Below, piece by piece: positions 45,005-53,735 of a stretch of DNA of 64,000 nt; position 1 is the first letter of the stretch, and every line of letters begins with the position of its first letter. Below the pieces are notes generated by a model. That model was not told where the DNA came from and did not search any database. It saw only the letters and a list, made by a program, of their open reading frames with translations. Source of the DNA: Bacteroidota bacterium. GTDB lineage: Bacteria; Bacteroidota; Bacteroidia; Bacteroidales; P3. The position numbers were made by a program, and so were the translations under genes. The stretch lies in contig JAFNAQ010000007.1 of the NCBI GenBank assembly GCA_017860275.1, positions 59,495-123,494 on the forward strand, written 5' to 3'.

Positions 45005-46159
45005 ATGAATAGAAGTAGGATAGTTTTTGTTTTGGCTTTGTTTGGGGTTATCTTTGGTAATGGCTTTTTCTTTGGCAATAGGGTTTTTGCACAGGATTAT
45101 AGTAAGGAGGATATTGAGCTTAGAAAAAAGATTGCTCAAATGCTTATTATTGGATTTAGAGGCATGGAGCTTAAGACCTCTGACCCAATCTACAAACTTA
45201 TCACTAAGGAAAGAATTGGTGGAGTAATTCTCTTTGACTATGACGTTCCTTCTAAGAAGTCTGTTAGAAATATTGAAAGCCCCGACCAATTAAGAAAGCT
45301 TTGCTCCGATTTGCAAAAGGCATCGAATAATACTCTGTTTATTTCCATTGACCAAGAGGGAGGAAAGGTTAGTAGATTAAAGGAGAAATATGGTTTTCCG
45401 CCAACAGTTTCTCAGGCTTATCTTGGAGAGAACGATAGCCAAAAGATAACCTCTGAGTGGGCTGCAAGAACAGCTTTTACACTAAAGTCCTTGGGGATAA
45501 ATCTAAACTTCGCTCCTTCTGTGGATGTAAACATAAACCCAGACTGCCCAATAATTGGGAAACTTGAAAGAAGTTTCTCTGACAATCCTGAAAAGGTAAT
45601 AAAGCATGCAAAGATAATTATTCAAGAGCATAACAAACTAGGAATTGCTACTGCAATTAAGCATTTCCCTGGTCACGGTAGCTCAAACTCAGACACACAT
45701 AAGGGAATTGTTGATGTTACTAATACATATAATATAAGTGAGATTATTCCTTTCAAAGAGCTTATCAAGCAAGGAGTAGTAGATATGGTTATGACCTCAC
45801 ATGTATTTAATTCGAATTTCGACGAAAAGTATCCAGCAACAATGTCTTATAATACTTTGACAAATATGCTTAGAGTTCAGATGGATTATAGAGGGATTAT
45901 TGTTTCGGACGATATGGCAATGGGAGCAATTGCCAATCAATATGAATTAAAGACTTGTTTGGAAAAGGCAATCAATGCAGGAGTAGATATATTTATCTTA
46001 TCGAATAATATTGTAAAATACGACGACTCTATTGGATACAAGGCAATTGACGCTATATTCGACCTAATAAAAGAAGGTAAAGTCTCAGAGAAAAAGATAA
46101 TTGATTCGTACGTAAAAATAGAGAAATTAAAATCCAAAATGGAGCTAAGACAGAATTAG
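45005..46159 (+). CDS. GH3 beta-N-acetylhexosaminidase, NagZ-like
   Basis: 384 residues from the ATG at 45005; the frame extends to a TTG at 44999. Signal peptide (cleaved after VFAQ), then a single GH3 barrel with IDQEGGKVSRL, KHFPGHGSSNSDTH (the NagZ His/Asp dyad) and the nucleophile region GIIVSDDMAMGAI. It trims GlcNAc from cell-wall fragments or other beta-GlcNAc glycans; the signal peptide places it outside the cytoplasm, unlike E. coli NagZ. Confidence 0.9.
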   Translation: MNRSRIVFVLALFGVIFGNGFFFGNRVFAQDYSKEDIELRKKIAQMLIIGFRGMELKTSDPIYKLITKERIGGVILFDYDVPSKKSVRNIESPDQLRKLCSDLQKASNNTLFISIDQEGGKVSRLKEKYGFPPTVSQAYLGENDSQKITSEWAARTAFTLKSLGINLNFAPSVDVNINPDCPIIGKLERSFSDNPEKVIKHAKIIIQEHNKLGIATAIKHFPGHGSSNSDTHKGIVDVTNTYNISEIIPFKELIKQGVVDMVMTSHVFNSNFDEKYPATMSYNTLTNMLRVQMDYRGIIVSDDMAMGAIANQYELKTCLEKAINAGVDIFILSNNIVKYDDSIGYKAIDAIFDLIKEGKVSEKKIIDSYVKIEKLKSKMELRQN

Positions 46160-46194
46160 ATAACTATAAATTCTTGGTTTTTATTTTTTTTTCT

Positions 46195-46202
46195 TACTTT
46201 TG
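46195..46202 (+). promoter_or_regulatory. -7 box TACTTTTG for the rnf operon
   Basis: TACTTTTG followed by C, 34 bases before the rnfB ATG at 46236. Confidence 0.7.
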
Positions 46203-46235
46203 CAGCTTGTATTTTTTATTATTAAGCATAAAATC

Positions 46236-47093
46236 ATGACAACTATTATTTACGCTATTTTAGTATTAGTCTTAACGGGAGGTGTCTCTGCTGTTATTCT
46301 GTATTTCGTTGCACAAAAATTTAAAGTATATGAAGATCCTCGAATAGATCTTGTTGCAGAAAAACTTCCAGGAGCAAATTGTGGAGGCTGTGGACTAACT
46401 GGATGTCGTGCTCTTGCAGAATTTATTGTAAAACAAGAAAGCCTTGAGGGGCTAAGATGTCCTGTTGGAGGAGATGATGCTATGGCTGAAATTGCTAATG
46501 TTTTAGGATTAGAAGCAAGCACCGCTGCACCTCAGATAGCAGTAATTCGTTGTAATGGAGGAAAAATAAATACTCAAGCAAAGTTTGAATATGAAGGAGC
46601 AAAGGATTGTTTGTATGCTCACATGAATATTTCTTCTCAAGGGGGGTGTCCAAACGCTTGTTTAGGGTTAGGTAATTGTGTTGCAGTATGTCAATTCGAT
46701 GCCATATATATTAATGAAGAAACTGGATTACCTGTAGTAGATGAAGAAAAATGCGTAGCTTGTGGAGCATGTGTGAAGACATGTCCTAGAAAAGTTATCG
46801 AATTAAGAAATAAGGGTATAAAAAATAGAAGAATATTTGTTAGCTGTATAAATAAAGAAAAGGGAGCAGTAGCTAAGAAAAACTGTGCTGTGGCTTGTAT
46901 TGGTTGTGGCAAATGTCAAAAAGTATGTGCTTTCGATGCAATTACAGTTGAAAAAAGCCTTGCTTACATTGATTACTCAAAATGTAAACTATGTCGCAAA
47001 TGTTTTGCAGAATGTCCTACTGGAGCAATACAAGAGATTAACTTCCCTGCAAAGAAAGTTGCAGAGGTTAAAGAGGAAACAACAGAGGCTTAA
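46236..47093 (+). CDS. rnfB: Rnf complex subunit B (ferredoxin-like)
   Basis: 285 residues from the ATG at 46236; a TTG at 46200 overlaps the promoter. N-terminal membrane helix, the four-Cys cluster CGGCGLTGCRALAEF plus RCPVGG, then ferredoxin-type domains with CxxCxxCxxxCP patterns (CVACGACVKTCP, CIGCGKCQKVC, CKLCRKCFAECP). It takes electrons from ferredoxin into the membrane-bound Rnf ion pump. First gene of the operon. Confidence 0.95.
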   Translation: MTTIIYAILVLVLTGGVSAVILYFVAQKFKVYEDPRIDLVAEKLPGANCGGCGLTGCRALAEFIVKQESLEGLRCPVGGDDAMAEIANVLGLEASTAAPQIAVIRCNGGKINTQAKFEYEGAKDCLYAHMNISSQGGCPNACLGLGNCVAVCQFDAIYINEETGLPVVDEEKCVACGACVKTCPRKVIELRNKGIKNRRIFVSCINKEKGAVAKKNCAVACIGCGKCQKVCAFDAITVEKSLAYIDYSKCKLCRKCFAECPTGAIQEINFPAKKVAEVKEETTEA

Positions 47094-47117
47094 CAAATTT
47101 AAACGAGAAAGAAAGCA

Positions 47118-48449
47118 ATGAAAACATTCAGTATTGGTGGAACTCACCCAGAAGAAAATAAATTAGCTAAGAATAGTGGGATAGAAAATTTCCCTCTACC
47201 AACTCAAGGTATTGTATTTGTTAGTCAACATTTGGGAGCACCCTCAACTGTGGTTGTTGAAAAAGGACAAAAGGTAAAAGTGGGAGAATTACTTGCTAAG
47301 GTCGATGCTTTTATTTGTGCAAATGTTCACTCTCCATATTCTGGAACAATTTCAAAAATTGACCTTGCTTCTGATATATCTGGTTATAAAAAACCTGCTA
47401 TTTATATAGATGTTGAAGGAGATGAGTGGATGGAAGATATTGATACATCAACAGAGCTTGTTAGAGATATAAAATTAGATTCAAAAGAAATTATAGATAA
47501 GATAAAAGAAAAAGGTATTGTTGGTTTAGGAGGAGCAGCCTTCCCGACTCATGTAAAATACATGATTCCTGAAGGTAAGAAAGCAGAATATCTTATCATT
47601 AATGCTGTTGAGTGCGAACCTTATCTTACTTCTGATTATAGAACAATGCTTGAATTAGCAGAAGAGGCATTTATTGGCATTGAAATAATGAAGAAGGCTT
47701 TGAATGTAAAGACTGCATTGATAGGTATTGAGGATAATAAGCCTGATGCTATTAAATTGATGAAGGAAATTTCAACAAGATATAGCGGGACAGAGGTACA
47801 TGCTCTAAAAACAAAATACCCTCAAGGAGCAGAAAAGCAACTTATTTATGCATTGACAAAACGTCAAGTTCCATCCGGCAAACTTCCTATCGAAGTTGGG
47901 TGTGTTGTAAATAATTTAGGTACATCTGTTGCAATATATCAAGCCGTTCAAAAAAATCGCCCTCTTATTGATAATGTAATGACAATTACAGGAAAGAGCG
48001 TAAAAGACCATAAAAATATTTTAGTAAGAGTAGGAACTCCATTACAATCAATCATTGATTTCTATGGAGGGCTACCTGAAGATACTGGCAAGATTATAAG
48101 CGGAGGACCTATGATGGGGAAAGCCGTTGCTGACCTTTCTGCTCCAACAACAAAGACCACTTCAAGTATTCTTGTAATGAATAAGAAGGAATCAAAACGC
48201 AAGGAAGAAACAAATTGTTTGCGTTGCGGGAAATGTGTAACTGTTTGTCCTATGGGATTAGAACCCATATTTATATCTCAACTAGCTGAAAACTATCGTT
48301 GGGAAGATGCAGAAAAAGAATGCACGATGGACTGTATTGAATGTGGATGTTGTTTATTCACATGCCCAGCAGGAAGACCATTGCTTGATATGATAAGAGT
48401 TGCAAAAAACAATATTGGAGAAATAAGAAGACAAAGAGCATTAAAATAG
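47118..48449 (+). CDS. rnfC: Rnf complex subunit C
   Basis: 443 residues. It has the lipoyl-like N-terminal fold, the flavin/NAD-binding GLGGAAFPTHVKY, and two 4Fe-4S motifs near the C-terminus (CLRCGKCVTVCPMGL, CIECGCCLFTCPAGR). It exchanges electrons with NAD(H) at the cytoplasmic face. 24 bases after rnfB. Confidence 0.95.
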   Translation: MKTFSIGGTHPEENKLAKNSGIENFPLPTQGIVFVSQHLGAPSTVVVEKGQKVKVGELLAKVDAFICANVHSPYSGTISKIDLASDISGYKKPAIYIDVEGDEWMEDIDTSTELVRDIKLDSKEIIDKIKEKGIVGLGGAAFPTHVKYMIPEGKKAEYLIINAVECEPYLTSDYRTMLELAEEAFIGIEIMKKALNVKTALIGIEDNKPDAIKLMKEISTRYSGTEVHALKTKYPQGAEKQLIYALTKRQVPSGKLPIEVGCVVNNLGTSVAIYQAVQKNRPLIDNVMTITGKSVKDHKNILVRVGTPLQSIIDFYGGLPEDTGKIISGGPMMGKAVADLSAPTTKTTSSILVMNKKESKRKEETNCLRCGKCVTVCPMGLEPIFISQLAENYRWEDAEKECTMDCIECGCCLFTCPAGRPLLDMIRVAKNNIGEIRRQRALK

Positions 48450-48459
48450 ATTACAATTT

Positions 48460-49032
48460 ATGAAGATAGGTAAATTAATCTTTTTTATTTCAATGATTTC
48501 TTTCCTTGCCTCTGCCTACGGACAGCCATCAGGAAAGGGTACATATATTGATGTTTCAAATGATTTCTTTATCGAATATCCAGATCAGTGGGAATTAGAA
48601 GAGGGAGAAGAAGGTGTTGTTACACTATACTCTCCATATGAGGCAAATGACAATGGGGATGATATTAGTGATTTTGAAGAGAAAATTCAGATAACTCCAA
48701 GTCAGTGGGACGAAGGAACTCTTGATGAATTTGTTGATGCAAACTTCAATCCCATTGAATGGGAAGAGTCGTTTTCTGAAATAAAAATAACAAAGAAGGG
48801 TAAAGAGACTATAAATGGGAAAGATAGCAGATGGGTAATTTTCACCTATTCAATTGATGAGATACCAATGACTGCTATACTTTATTTTATTAAGAATAGT
48901 AATAAAATAGTTTCAATACTTGCCGTTTCAAAAACAGATGATTTTGAAATGATATATAAAAAGATATATTTAGAAGTAATTCGTTCGACTAGGTCTTATA
49001 TTGACTCAAAAACACCGAACTTAAAAAAATAA
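48460..49032 (+). CDS. secreted PsbP/Mog1-like protein inserted in the rnf operon
   Basis: 190 residues: signal peptide (ending SAYGQ, about residue 22) and a small alpha/beta domain (FFIEYPDQWELEEGEEG start; ILYFIKNSNKIVSILAVS) like PsbP/Mog1 folds and DUF1795-type proteins. It is not a known Rnf subunit. It sits 10 bases after rnfC and 15 before rnfD, on the operon transcript, so it is co-expressed with the complex and would act on its periplasmic side. Its role is unknown. Confidence 0.7.
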   Translation: MKIGKLIFFISMISFLASAYGQPSGKGTYIDVSNDFFIEYPDQWELEEGEEGVVTLYSPYEANDNGDDISDFEEKIQITPSQWDEGTLDEFVDANFNPIEWEESFSEIKITKKGKETINGKDSRWVIFTYSIDEIPMTAILYFIKNSNKIVSILAVSKTDDFEMIYKKIYLEVIRSTRSYIDSKTPNLKK

Positions 49033-49047
49033 TAAACAAAAATAAAT

Positions 49048-50007
49048 ATGGCATTACTTACTGTTTCAGGATCACCTCACATCCAAAGTCAAGAAACCAC
49101 TAAATCTGTGATGTGGACTGTCGTTATTGCTCTTTTACCTGCACTATTGGTAGGTATTTATTATTTTGGCATAGATGCATTAATGGTTACCCTAACTGCT
49201 GTTGCTTCTTGCATAATATTTGAATGGGCAATTCAGAAATACCTCCTTAAAGGCAAGCAATCCATAAATGATGGATCTGCAATAATTACAGGGATGCTAC
49301 TTGCATTTAATCTTCCTTCTAGTGTGCCTTTATGGATAGTTGCAATCGGTTCATTAGTTGCAATTGGTATTGGGAAAATGTCTTATGGTGGGCTAGGAAA
49401 GAACCCATTTAATCCAGCCTTGGTTGGTCGTGTTTTTCTTTTCTTATCTTTTCCAACAAAGGTAGCTATCTCAGAATGGCCTCTTCCAAAGCCAATATTT
49501 GGAGGTAGCACAATCACAGATGCTTTAACTGGACCAACCCCACTTATGGCAATAAAAAATCATCAAGCTTTAGACCTTTGGAATATGTTTATTGGTGCAA
49601 CAGGAGGTTCTTTAGGAGAAGTTTCTGCAATAGCAATAATTCTTGGAGGATTGTTTATGTTATTAAGAAAAGTCATAACATGGCATATTCCTGTAGCTTA
49701 TTTAGGCAGTGCAGGTATATTTGCATGGATACTTTGGTTAGCTAATCCTTCTGAATTTGTTAATCCACTATATCACCTTTTAGCTGGAGGTATTATGCTT
49801 GGAGCTGTATTTATGGCAACAGATATGGTTACTTCTCCAATATCAAGAAAAGGACAATTAATCTTTGGTGCAGGCTGCGGACTTCTAACTATAACTTTCC
49901 GTCAATTTGGACCAATGCCAGAGGGTGCTTCATTTGCAATTCTTATTATGAATGCAATCACCCCATTAATCAATAAGGCTTTTAAACCAAAACGTTTTGG
50001 ATATTAA
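49048..50007 (+). CDS. rnfD: Rnf complex subunit D
   Basis: 319 residues, NqrB/RnfD family, about nine membrane helices. The covalent-flavin motif, usually S/T-GAT, reads D158-A-L-T-G-P-T164, so FMN attachment at T164 is expected though the motif is slightly altered. It forms the membrane channel with the other subunits. Confidence 0.94.
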   Translation: MALLTVSGSPHIQSQETTKSVMWTVVIALLPALLVGIYYFGIDALMVTLTAVASCIIFEWAIQKYLLKGKQSINDGSAIITGMLLAFNLPSSVPLWIVAIGSLVAIGIGKMSYGGLGKNPFNPALVGRVFLFLSFPTKVAISEWPLPKPIFGGSTITDALTGPTPLMAIKNHQALDLWNMFIGATGGSLGEVSAIAIILGGLFMLLRKVITWHIPVAYLGSAGIFAWILWLANPSEFVNPLYHLLAGGIMLGAVFMATDMVTSPISRKGQLIFGAGCGLLTITFRQFGPMPEGASFAILIMNAITPLINKAFKPKRFGY

Positions 50008-50018
50008 TATCATTTCAT

Positions 50019-50609
50019 ATGGCACAATTAAAATCATCATTAAAGAATATGCTCATTTCGTTAACCGTAATTCCATTAATTGCAGCAGCTGCTCTTGGTG
50101 GGGTTTACCAAATGACAAAAGAGCCTATTGAACTGGCTCAAAAAGAAAAACAAAACTCAGCTATCAAGGAAGTATTGAAAGATAAGACTGCAAAAATTGG
50201 TAAAGAGGTAGAGATAACCCTCGATGGAAAACCATTTCCTTATATAATTTTCCCTGCTCAAAAAGATGGGAAATTAGTTGGAGCAGCCATACAAACCTAT
50301 ACAATGGATGGTTATGCAGGAAGAATTGATGTAATGGTAGGTGTGGATGCTGAAGGCACAATTTCTAATTACACTATTCTATCTTCTGGTGAAACTCCTG
50401 GTCTTGGATCTAAACTTGCAGATTGGTTTAAAACAGAAAGAAATAACCAAAGTATCAATGGAAAGAATCCAGAGAAAAACAAATTCAGTGTTAAGAAAGA
50501 TGGAGGAGATTTCGATGCAATAACAGCATCAACAATATCTTCACGTGCATTCTTAGGCTCTATTCAATCGGCATTCGATGCATTCAAAAAATATAAAGAA
50601 CAAAAATAA
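50019..50609 (+). CDS. rnfG: Rnf complex subunit G (flavoprotein)
   Basis: 196 residues: one N-terminal membrane helix and a periplasmic FMN-binding domain. The covalent-flavin motif D-x-x-[ST]-G-A-T reads D166-A-I-T-A-S-T172, with the Gly-Ala pair changed to Ala-Ser, as I recall for Bacteroidetes members. T172 is the likely FMN site. The transferase ApbE is not encoded in the window. Confidence 0.93.
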   Translation: MAQLKSSLKNMLISLTVIPLIAAAALGGVYQMTKEPIELAQKEKQNSAIKEVLKDKTAKIGKEVEITLDGKPFPYIIFPAQKDGKLVGAAIQTYTMDGYAGRIDVMVGVDAEGTISNYTILSSGETPGLGSKLADWFKTERNNQSINGKNPEKNKFSVKKDGGDFDAITASTISSRAFLGSIQSAFDAFKKYKEQK

Positions 50610-50618
50610 TCCATTGCT

Positions 50619-51206
50619 ATGAGTAAATATAAATTAATATTCAACGGTTTAATAAAGGAAAACCCTGTATTTGTACTATTGATTGGTATGTGTCCTACTC
50701 TAGGGACAACAACATCGGCAGGGAATGGGTTAGGAATGGGATTATCTACCGCATTCGTACTAATATGTTCTAATATTGCAATCTCTGCCGTTAAGAACTT
50801 TATCCCAGAGAAAGTACGTATTCCAGCCTTTGTAGTAATTATTGCATCATTTGTAACCGTAGTTGACCTTGTAATGAAAGCTTATGTTCCTTCATTATAT
50901 GCTAGCCTTGGATTATATATTCCTCTTATCGTTGTTAACTGCTTAATCCTTGCTCGTGCCGAAGCTTATGCAAGCAAGAATAATGTGATAAGCTCTATGC
51001 TTGATGGAGTAGGAATGGGACTTGGTTTTACTTTTGCTTTGACAATACTTGGAGGAGTTAGAGAAATACTTGGTTCTGGTTCAATATTCGGATTAAAATT
51101 TATTGGAGATAATGATGGAATGTTAGTATTCGTTTTAGCTCCAGGTGCCTTTATTGTATTAGGTTACCTAATTGCAATAGTAAATATACTTAAGAAGAAA
51201 GCATAA
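50619..51206 (+). CDS. rnfE: Rnf complex subunit E
   Basis: 195 residues, six membrane helices. NPVFVLLIGMCPTLGTTTSAGNGLG and RAEAYASKN identify RnfE rather than its homologue RnfA. It is the last gene of the operon: a strong terminator follows directly, where rnfA is expected in Bacteroidetes. Confidence 0.93.
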   Translation: MSKYKLIFNGLIKENPVFVLLIGMCPTLGTTTSAGNGLGMGLSTAFVLICSNIAISAVKNFIPEKVRIPAFVVIIASFVTVVDLVMKAYVPSLYASLGLYIPLIVVNCLILARAEAYASKNNVISSMLDGVGMGLGFTFALTILGGVREILGSGSIFGLKFIGDNDGMLVFVLAPGAFIVLGYLIAIVNILKKKA

Positions 51207-51224
51207 GTAGATATATATTTAATC

Positions 51225-51259
51225 AAGCCCATAGGTATTTTTATCTATGGGCTTTTTTT
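51225..51259 (+). terminator. terminator of the rnf operon
   Basis: AAGCCCATAG (51225-51234) pairs with CTATGGGCTT (51245-51254), followed by T-run to 51259. Confidence 0.92.
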
Positions 51260-51291
51260 GTGCCTAATAATAGCGATGAGGATAAATAAAT

Positions 51292-51309
51292 ATCCCTATT
51301 ATTAGGGAT
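51292..51309 (+). promoter_or_regulatory. 18-bp palindromic activator site upstream of the porin gene
   Basis: ATCCCTA-TTAT-TAGGGAT, perfect 7-bp arms. Its centre (51300) is about 42 bases before the expected transcription start set by the -7 box at 51332-51339, the usual position of a class II CRP/FNR-type activator. Confidence 0.7.
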
Positions 51310-51331
51310 TTCACAGCCTTTAGACTCATTG

Positions 51332-51339
51332 TAATTTTG
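51332..51339 (+). promoter_or_regulatory. -7 box TAATTTTG for the porin-FMN-hemerythrin-LuxR unit
   Basis: TAATTTTG followed by C, 15 bases before the ATG at 51355. Confidence 0.7.
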
Positions 51340-51354
51340 CATCAGAAATTATAA

Positions 51355-52524
51355 ATGCAAAATACAATGAAAAAAAGATTAAGTTTTAGAGTAAAGTCAA
51401 TACTATTGATTGCACTTGTCCTTATGGGCTTTACTTCTTTAGCACAAGAGGGAGCCCAAAATACATTTATTGGTGGATATGCCGAAGGTTCATATTCTCA
51501 GCCTTTGCAAAAAGGAGTAAGATATAATGGTAAAGCTGACTTCCAAAGGATGGTCCTATACCTTGGACATAATTTCAACGATAGGTTAAGTTTCTTTAGC
51601 GAAATTGAGGTAGAACACTCAAAAGAGATTTGGCTTGAACAAGCCTTTCTACAATATAAGGTTATACCTCAATTATCACTTAAGGCTGGGAACTTATTAA
51701 TTCCTATGGGAATAGTTAATCAAACTCACGAACCAAATACATTTAATGGTGTATTTAGACCAACTGTTGATAATCTCATTATTCCAACAACATGGAGAGA
51801 GATGGGATTTGGAGCAAACGGAAGATTAGATTGCTTAGGTATAGATTATCAGGTTTATATGGTTAATAGCCCTCTAAGCTATAGCGACAAGGGTTTGTTT
51901 TCTGCAAATAAGTTTATGCGAGACGCCAGACAAAAGGCAGCTGAAGCAATTACAAGTAATTTTAATTATACTGCAAGGTTAGAATGGAATAAGGTACCTA
52001 ACCTAAAACTTGGTTTATCTGGTTATTTTGGTAAAACCTCATCATCCTTATATAATGGATTAAAAGAAGACCAAAGTTCATCTAAGGCAGATAGCTCAGT
52101 GCTTGGAATATCTATGATTGAAATTGATGCACAATATAAGATTGGGGCATTAAGCCTAAGAGCTCAAGGAGTAAAGAGTTGGATAGATAACACATCAGAA
52201 TACAATAAACTCACAAATCAAAAAGTCGGCTCTCAAAACTATGGAGCATATTTCGAGGCCTCTGTTGATATTCTTAAACTTGCAAGCATAGACACAGAGA
52301 AAGAATTAAATATATTTTCAAGATATGAGATTTATGACACTCAAAGCAAGGTCATAGCAAACATAGTAAAAGATGATAAGCTAACAAGAAATGACCTAAC
52401 CTTTGGACTTGGGCTTAAACTTTCAAGCAATGCAGTAGTAAAAGCAGATTATACAATAACAAACAATAAAGCAAAAACAGATATTCCTGACCTATTGAAC
52501 TTCGGGATAGGATTAAGTTTCTAA
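51355..52524 (+). CDS. outer-membrane porin (phosphate-selective-porin-like)
   Basis: 389 residues (a start at the ATG 51367 is also possible). Signal peptide (cleaved near LAQEGAQ), then an alternating aromatic beta-barrel: GGYAEGSYSQPLQ, SFFSEIEVEHSKEIWLEQAFLQYK, LKAGNLLIPMGIVNQTHEPNTF, ending with an aromatic strand (LLNFGIGLSF). The LKAGNLLIPMG segment matches OprO/OprP-type porins of Bacteroidetes. It is first of four genes with a common promoter and an activator-like palindrome. Confidence 0.87.
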   Translation: MQNTMKKRLSFRVKSILLIALVLMGFTSLAQEGAQNTFIGGYAEGSYSQPLQKGVRYNGKADFQRMVLYLGHNFNDRLSFFSEIEVEHSKEIWLEQAFLQYKVIPQLSLKAGNLLIPMGIVNQTHEPNTFNGVFRPTVDNLIIPTTWREMGFGANGRLDCLGIDYQVYMVNSPLSYSDKGLFSANKFMRDARQKAAEAITSNFNYTARLEWNKVPNLKLGLSGYFGKTSSSLYNGLKEDQSSSKADSSVLGISMIEIDAQYKIGALSLRAQGVKSWIDNTSEYNKLTNQKVGSQNYGAYFEASVDILKLASIDTEKELNIFSRYEIYDTQSKVIANIVKDDKLTRNDLTFGLGLKLSSNAVVKADYTITNNKAKTDIPDLLNFGIGLSF

Positions 52525-52544
52525 ACAAATAAATGATTTTAGCC

Positions 52545-53015
52545 ATGAAAACCAGCCTAATTTACTTTATTCTTACAATTACCTCACTTCTTTCTTTTGC
52601 ACAAGGCTCCTTAACTCAGCCTCAAGAGAAGAAATGTAAGAATATTATTGAAAAGGTCTTTAATAAAACAGGTTTACAATACAATACAACACAAGACAAA
52701 GATATTCAAAGAATAGTTTCGAATAATAAAACTATTGGATACTATTCTCTAATGAATGCCAAGGGTAAAATAGGCTGGTTTAAAATCATTATAATATATT
52801 CCTCTGACCTAACAATTAAAAAGGTATATATTGCTGAATATAACGAAACAAGAGGAGGAGAAATAACAAACCCTAAATACCTTTCAAAGTACGAGGGGCT
52901 TAACGCCAAAACACAAAAACCAAAGGTAGATGCAATTAGTGGAGCAACCATATCATCTAATTCATTGAAGAAAGCAATAGAGTTATCAAACAAAAAACTT
53001 ATATTTGCAACCTAG
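52545..53015 (+). CDS. secreted FMN-binding (covalent-flavin) domain protein
   Basis: 156 residues from the ATG at 52545 (an ATG 4 codons earlier is possible). Signal peptide (ending SFAQG), then a single FMN-binding domain with the canonical flavinylation motif D129-A-I-S-G-A-T135, predicting FMN joined to T135. It has no membrane anchor and no other cofactor motif, so it is probably a soluble periplasmic electron carrier. It lies 20 bases after the porin gene and directly downstream of the rnf operon. Confidence 0.87.
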   Translation: MKTSLIYFILTITSLLSFAQGSLTQPQEKKCKNIIEKVFNKTGLQYNTTQDKDIQRIVSNNKTIGYYSLMNAKGKIGWFKIIIIYSSDLTIKKVYIAEYNETRGGEITNPKYLSKYEGLNAKTQKPKVDAISGATISSNSLKKAIELSNKKLIFAT

Positions 53016-53036
53016 AAAAATCATTATTTATTGATT

Positions 53037-53735
53037 ATGAATCACTATCTATTTTCATCGAATATGAAGCTTGCAGACATAATAATGTCTAATTATAGAT
53101 TGCTATCTGTTCTTAGCAGGTTTAATATCAATCTTGGCTTCGGAGATAAAACAATAAATGAGATCTGCGAACAAAAACATATCTCTGAAGATTTATTTCT
53201 AATGATTTGTAATGTATATAACTTCAAAGACTATCTCCCTACTATTGAAGAAATAAAGACAATTGAGATAAATGAGCTTATTAGTTTTTTAAAGAAATCA
53301 CATAATCTATTCATAAATCAAGATATTAAAGAGATTGAAAACAGCCTAAATAAAATGTGCTCTTGTTGTAGTGGAAATCACCTAAGTCTTCTGATGAAAT
53401 TCTTCGAAGATTATAAGAAAGAAGTCATCAACCACTTAAACTATGAAGAAACAGTAGTATTTCCATATATCGACTCCTTGACCAAAAACAAAGAGGTTAA
53501 TAATTATCATATTAATCAATTTGAGGAAAATCATACTAATATAGAAGACAAGCTTAGCGACTTAAAGAATATCATAATAAAATACCTTCCAGAGATTTGT
53601 TCACCAGAGCAAAGAACAATGTTATTACAAAGATTGTTTCTCTTCCAAGAGGAATTATTCACTCACTCAATAATAGAAGATAAAATATTAATCCCCTTAG
53701 TCGAAGAAATAGAAAAAGGATATGATGCAAAATAA
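53037..53735 (+). CDS. hemerythrin-like iron-sulfur repair (RIC/ScdA-like) protein
   Basis: 232 residues from the ATG at 53037. The N-terminal 60 residues resemble the ScdA/RIC N-terminal region (MKLADIIMSNYRLLSVLSRF...GFGDKTINEIC) but without its usual Cys pair. The rest is a hemerythrin-like four-helix bundle with di-iron ligand candidates H87, H142 and E145-E146 in NHLNYEETVVFPYI, H174 in FEENHTNI, and H219 with E222 in LFTHSIIEDKILIP. A CSCC cluster (about 115) is unusual. Such proteins repair Fe-S clusters after nitrosative or oxidative damage. Its 3' end overlaps the LuxR gene by 14 bases. Confidence 0.8.
   Translation: MNHYLFSSNMKLADIIMSNYRLLSVLSRFNINLGFGDKTINEICEQKHISEDLFLMICNVYNFKDYLPTIEEIKTIEINELISFLKKSHNLFINQDIKEIENSLNKMCSCCSGNHLSLLMKFFEDYKKEVINHLNYEETVVFPYIDSLTKNKEVNNYHINQFEENHTNIEDKLSDLKNIIIKYLPEICSPEQRTMLLQRLFLFQEELFTHSIIEDKILIPLVEEIEKGYDAK

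Noticed and set aside
50619..51206. That the last rnf gene could be rnfA rather than rnfE
   Set aside because: The sequence follows RnfE (NPVFVLLIGMCP, RAEAYASKN) and not RnfA; there is also no second six-helix gene before the terminator.
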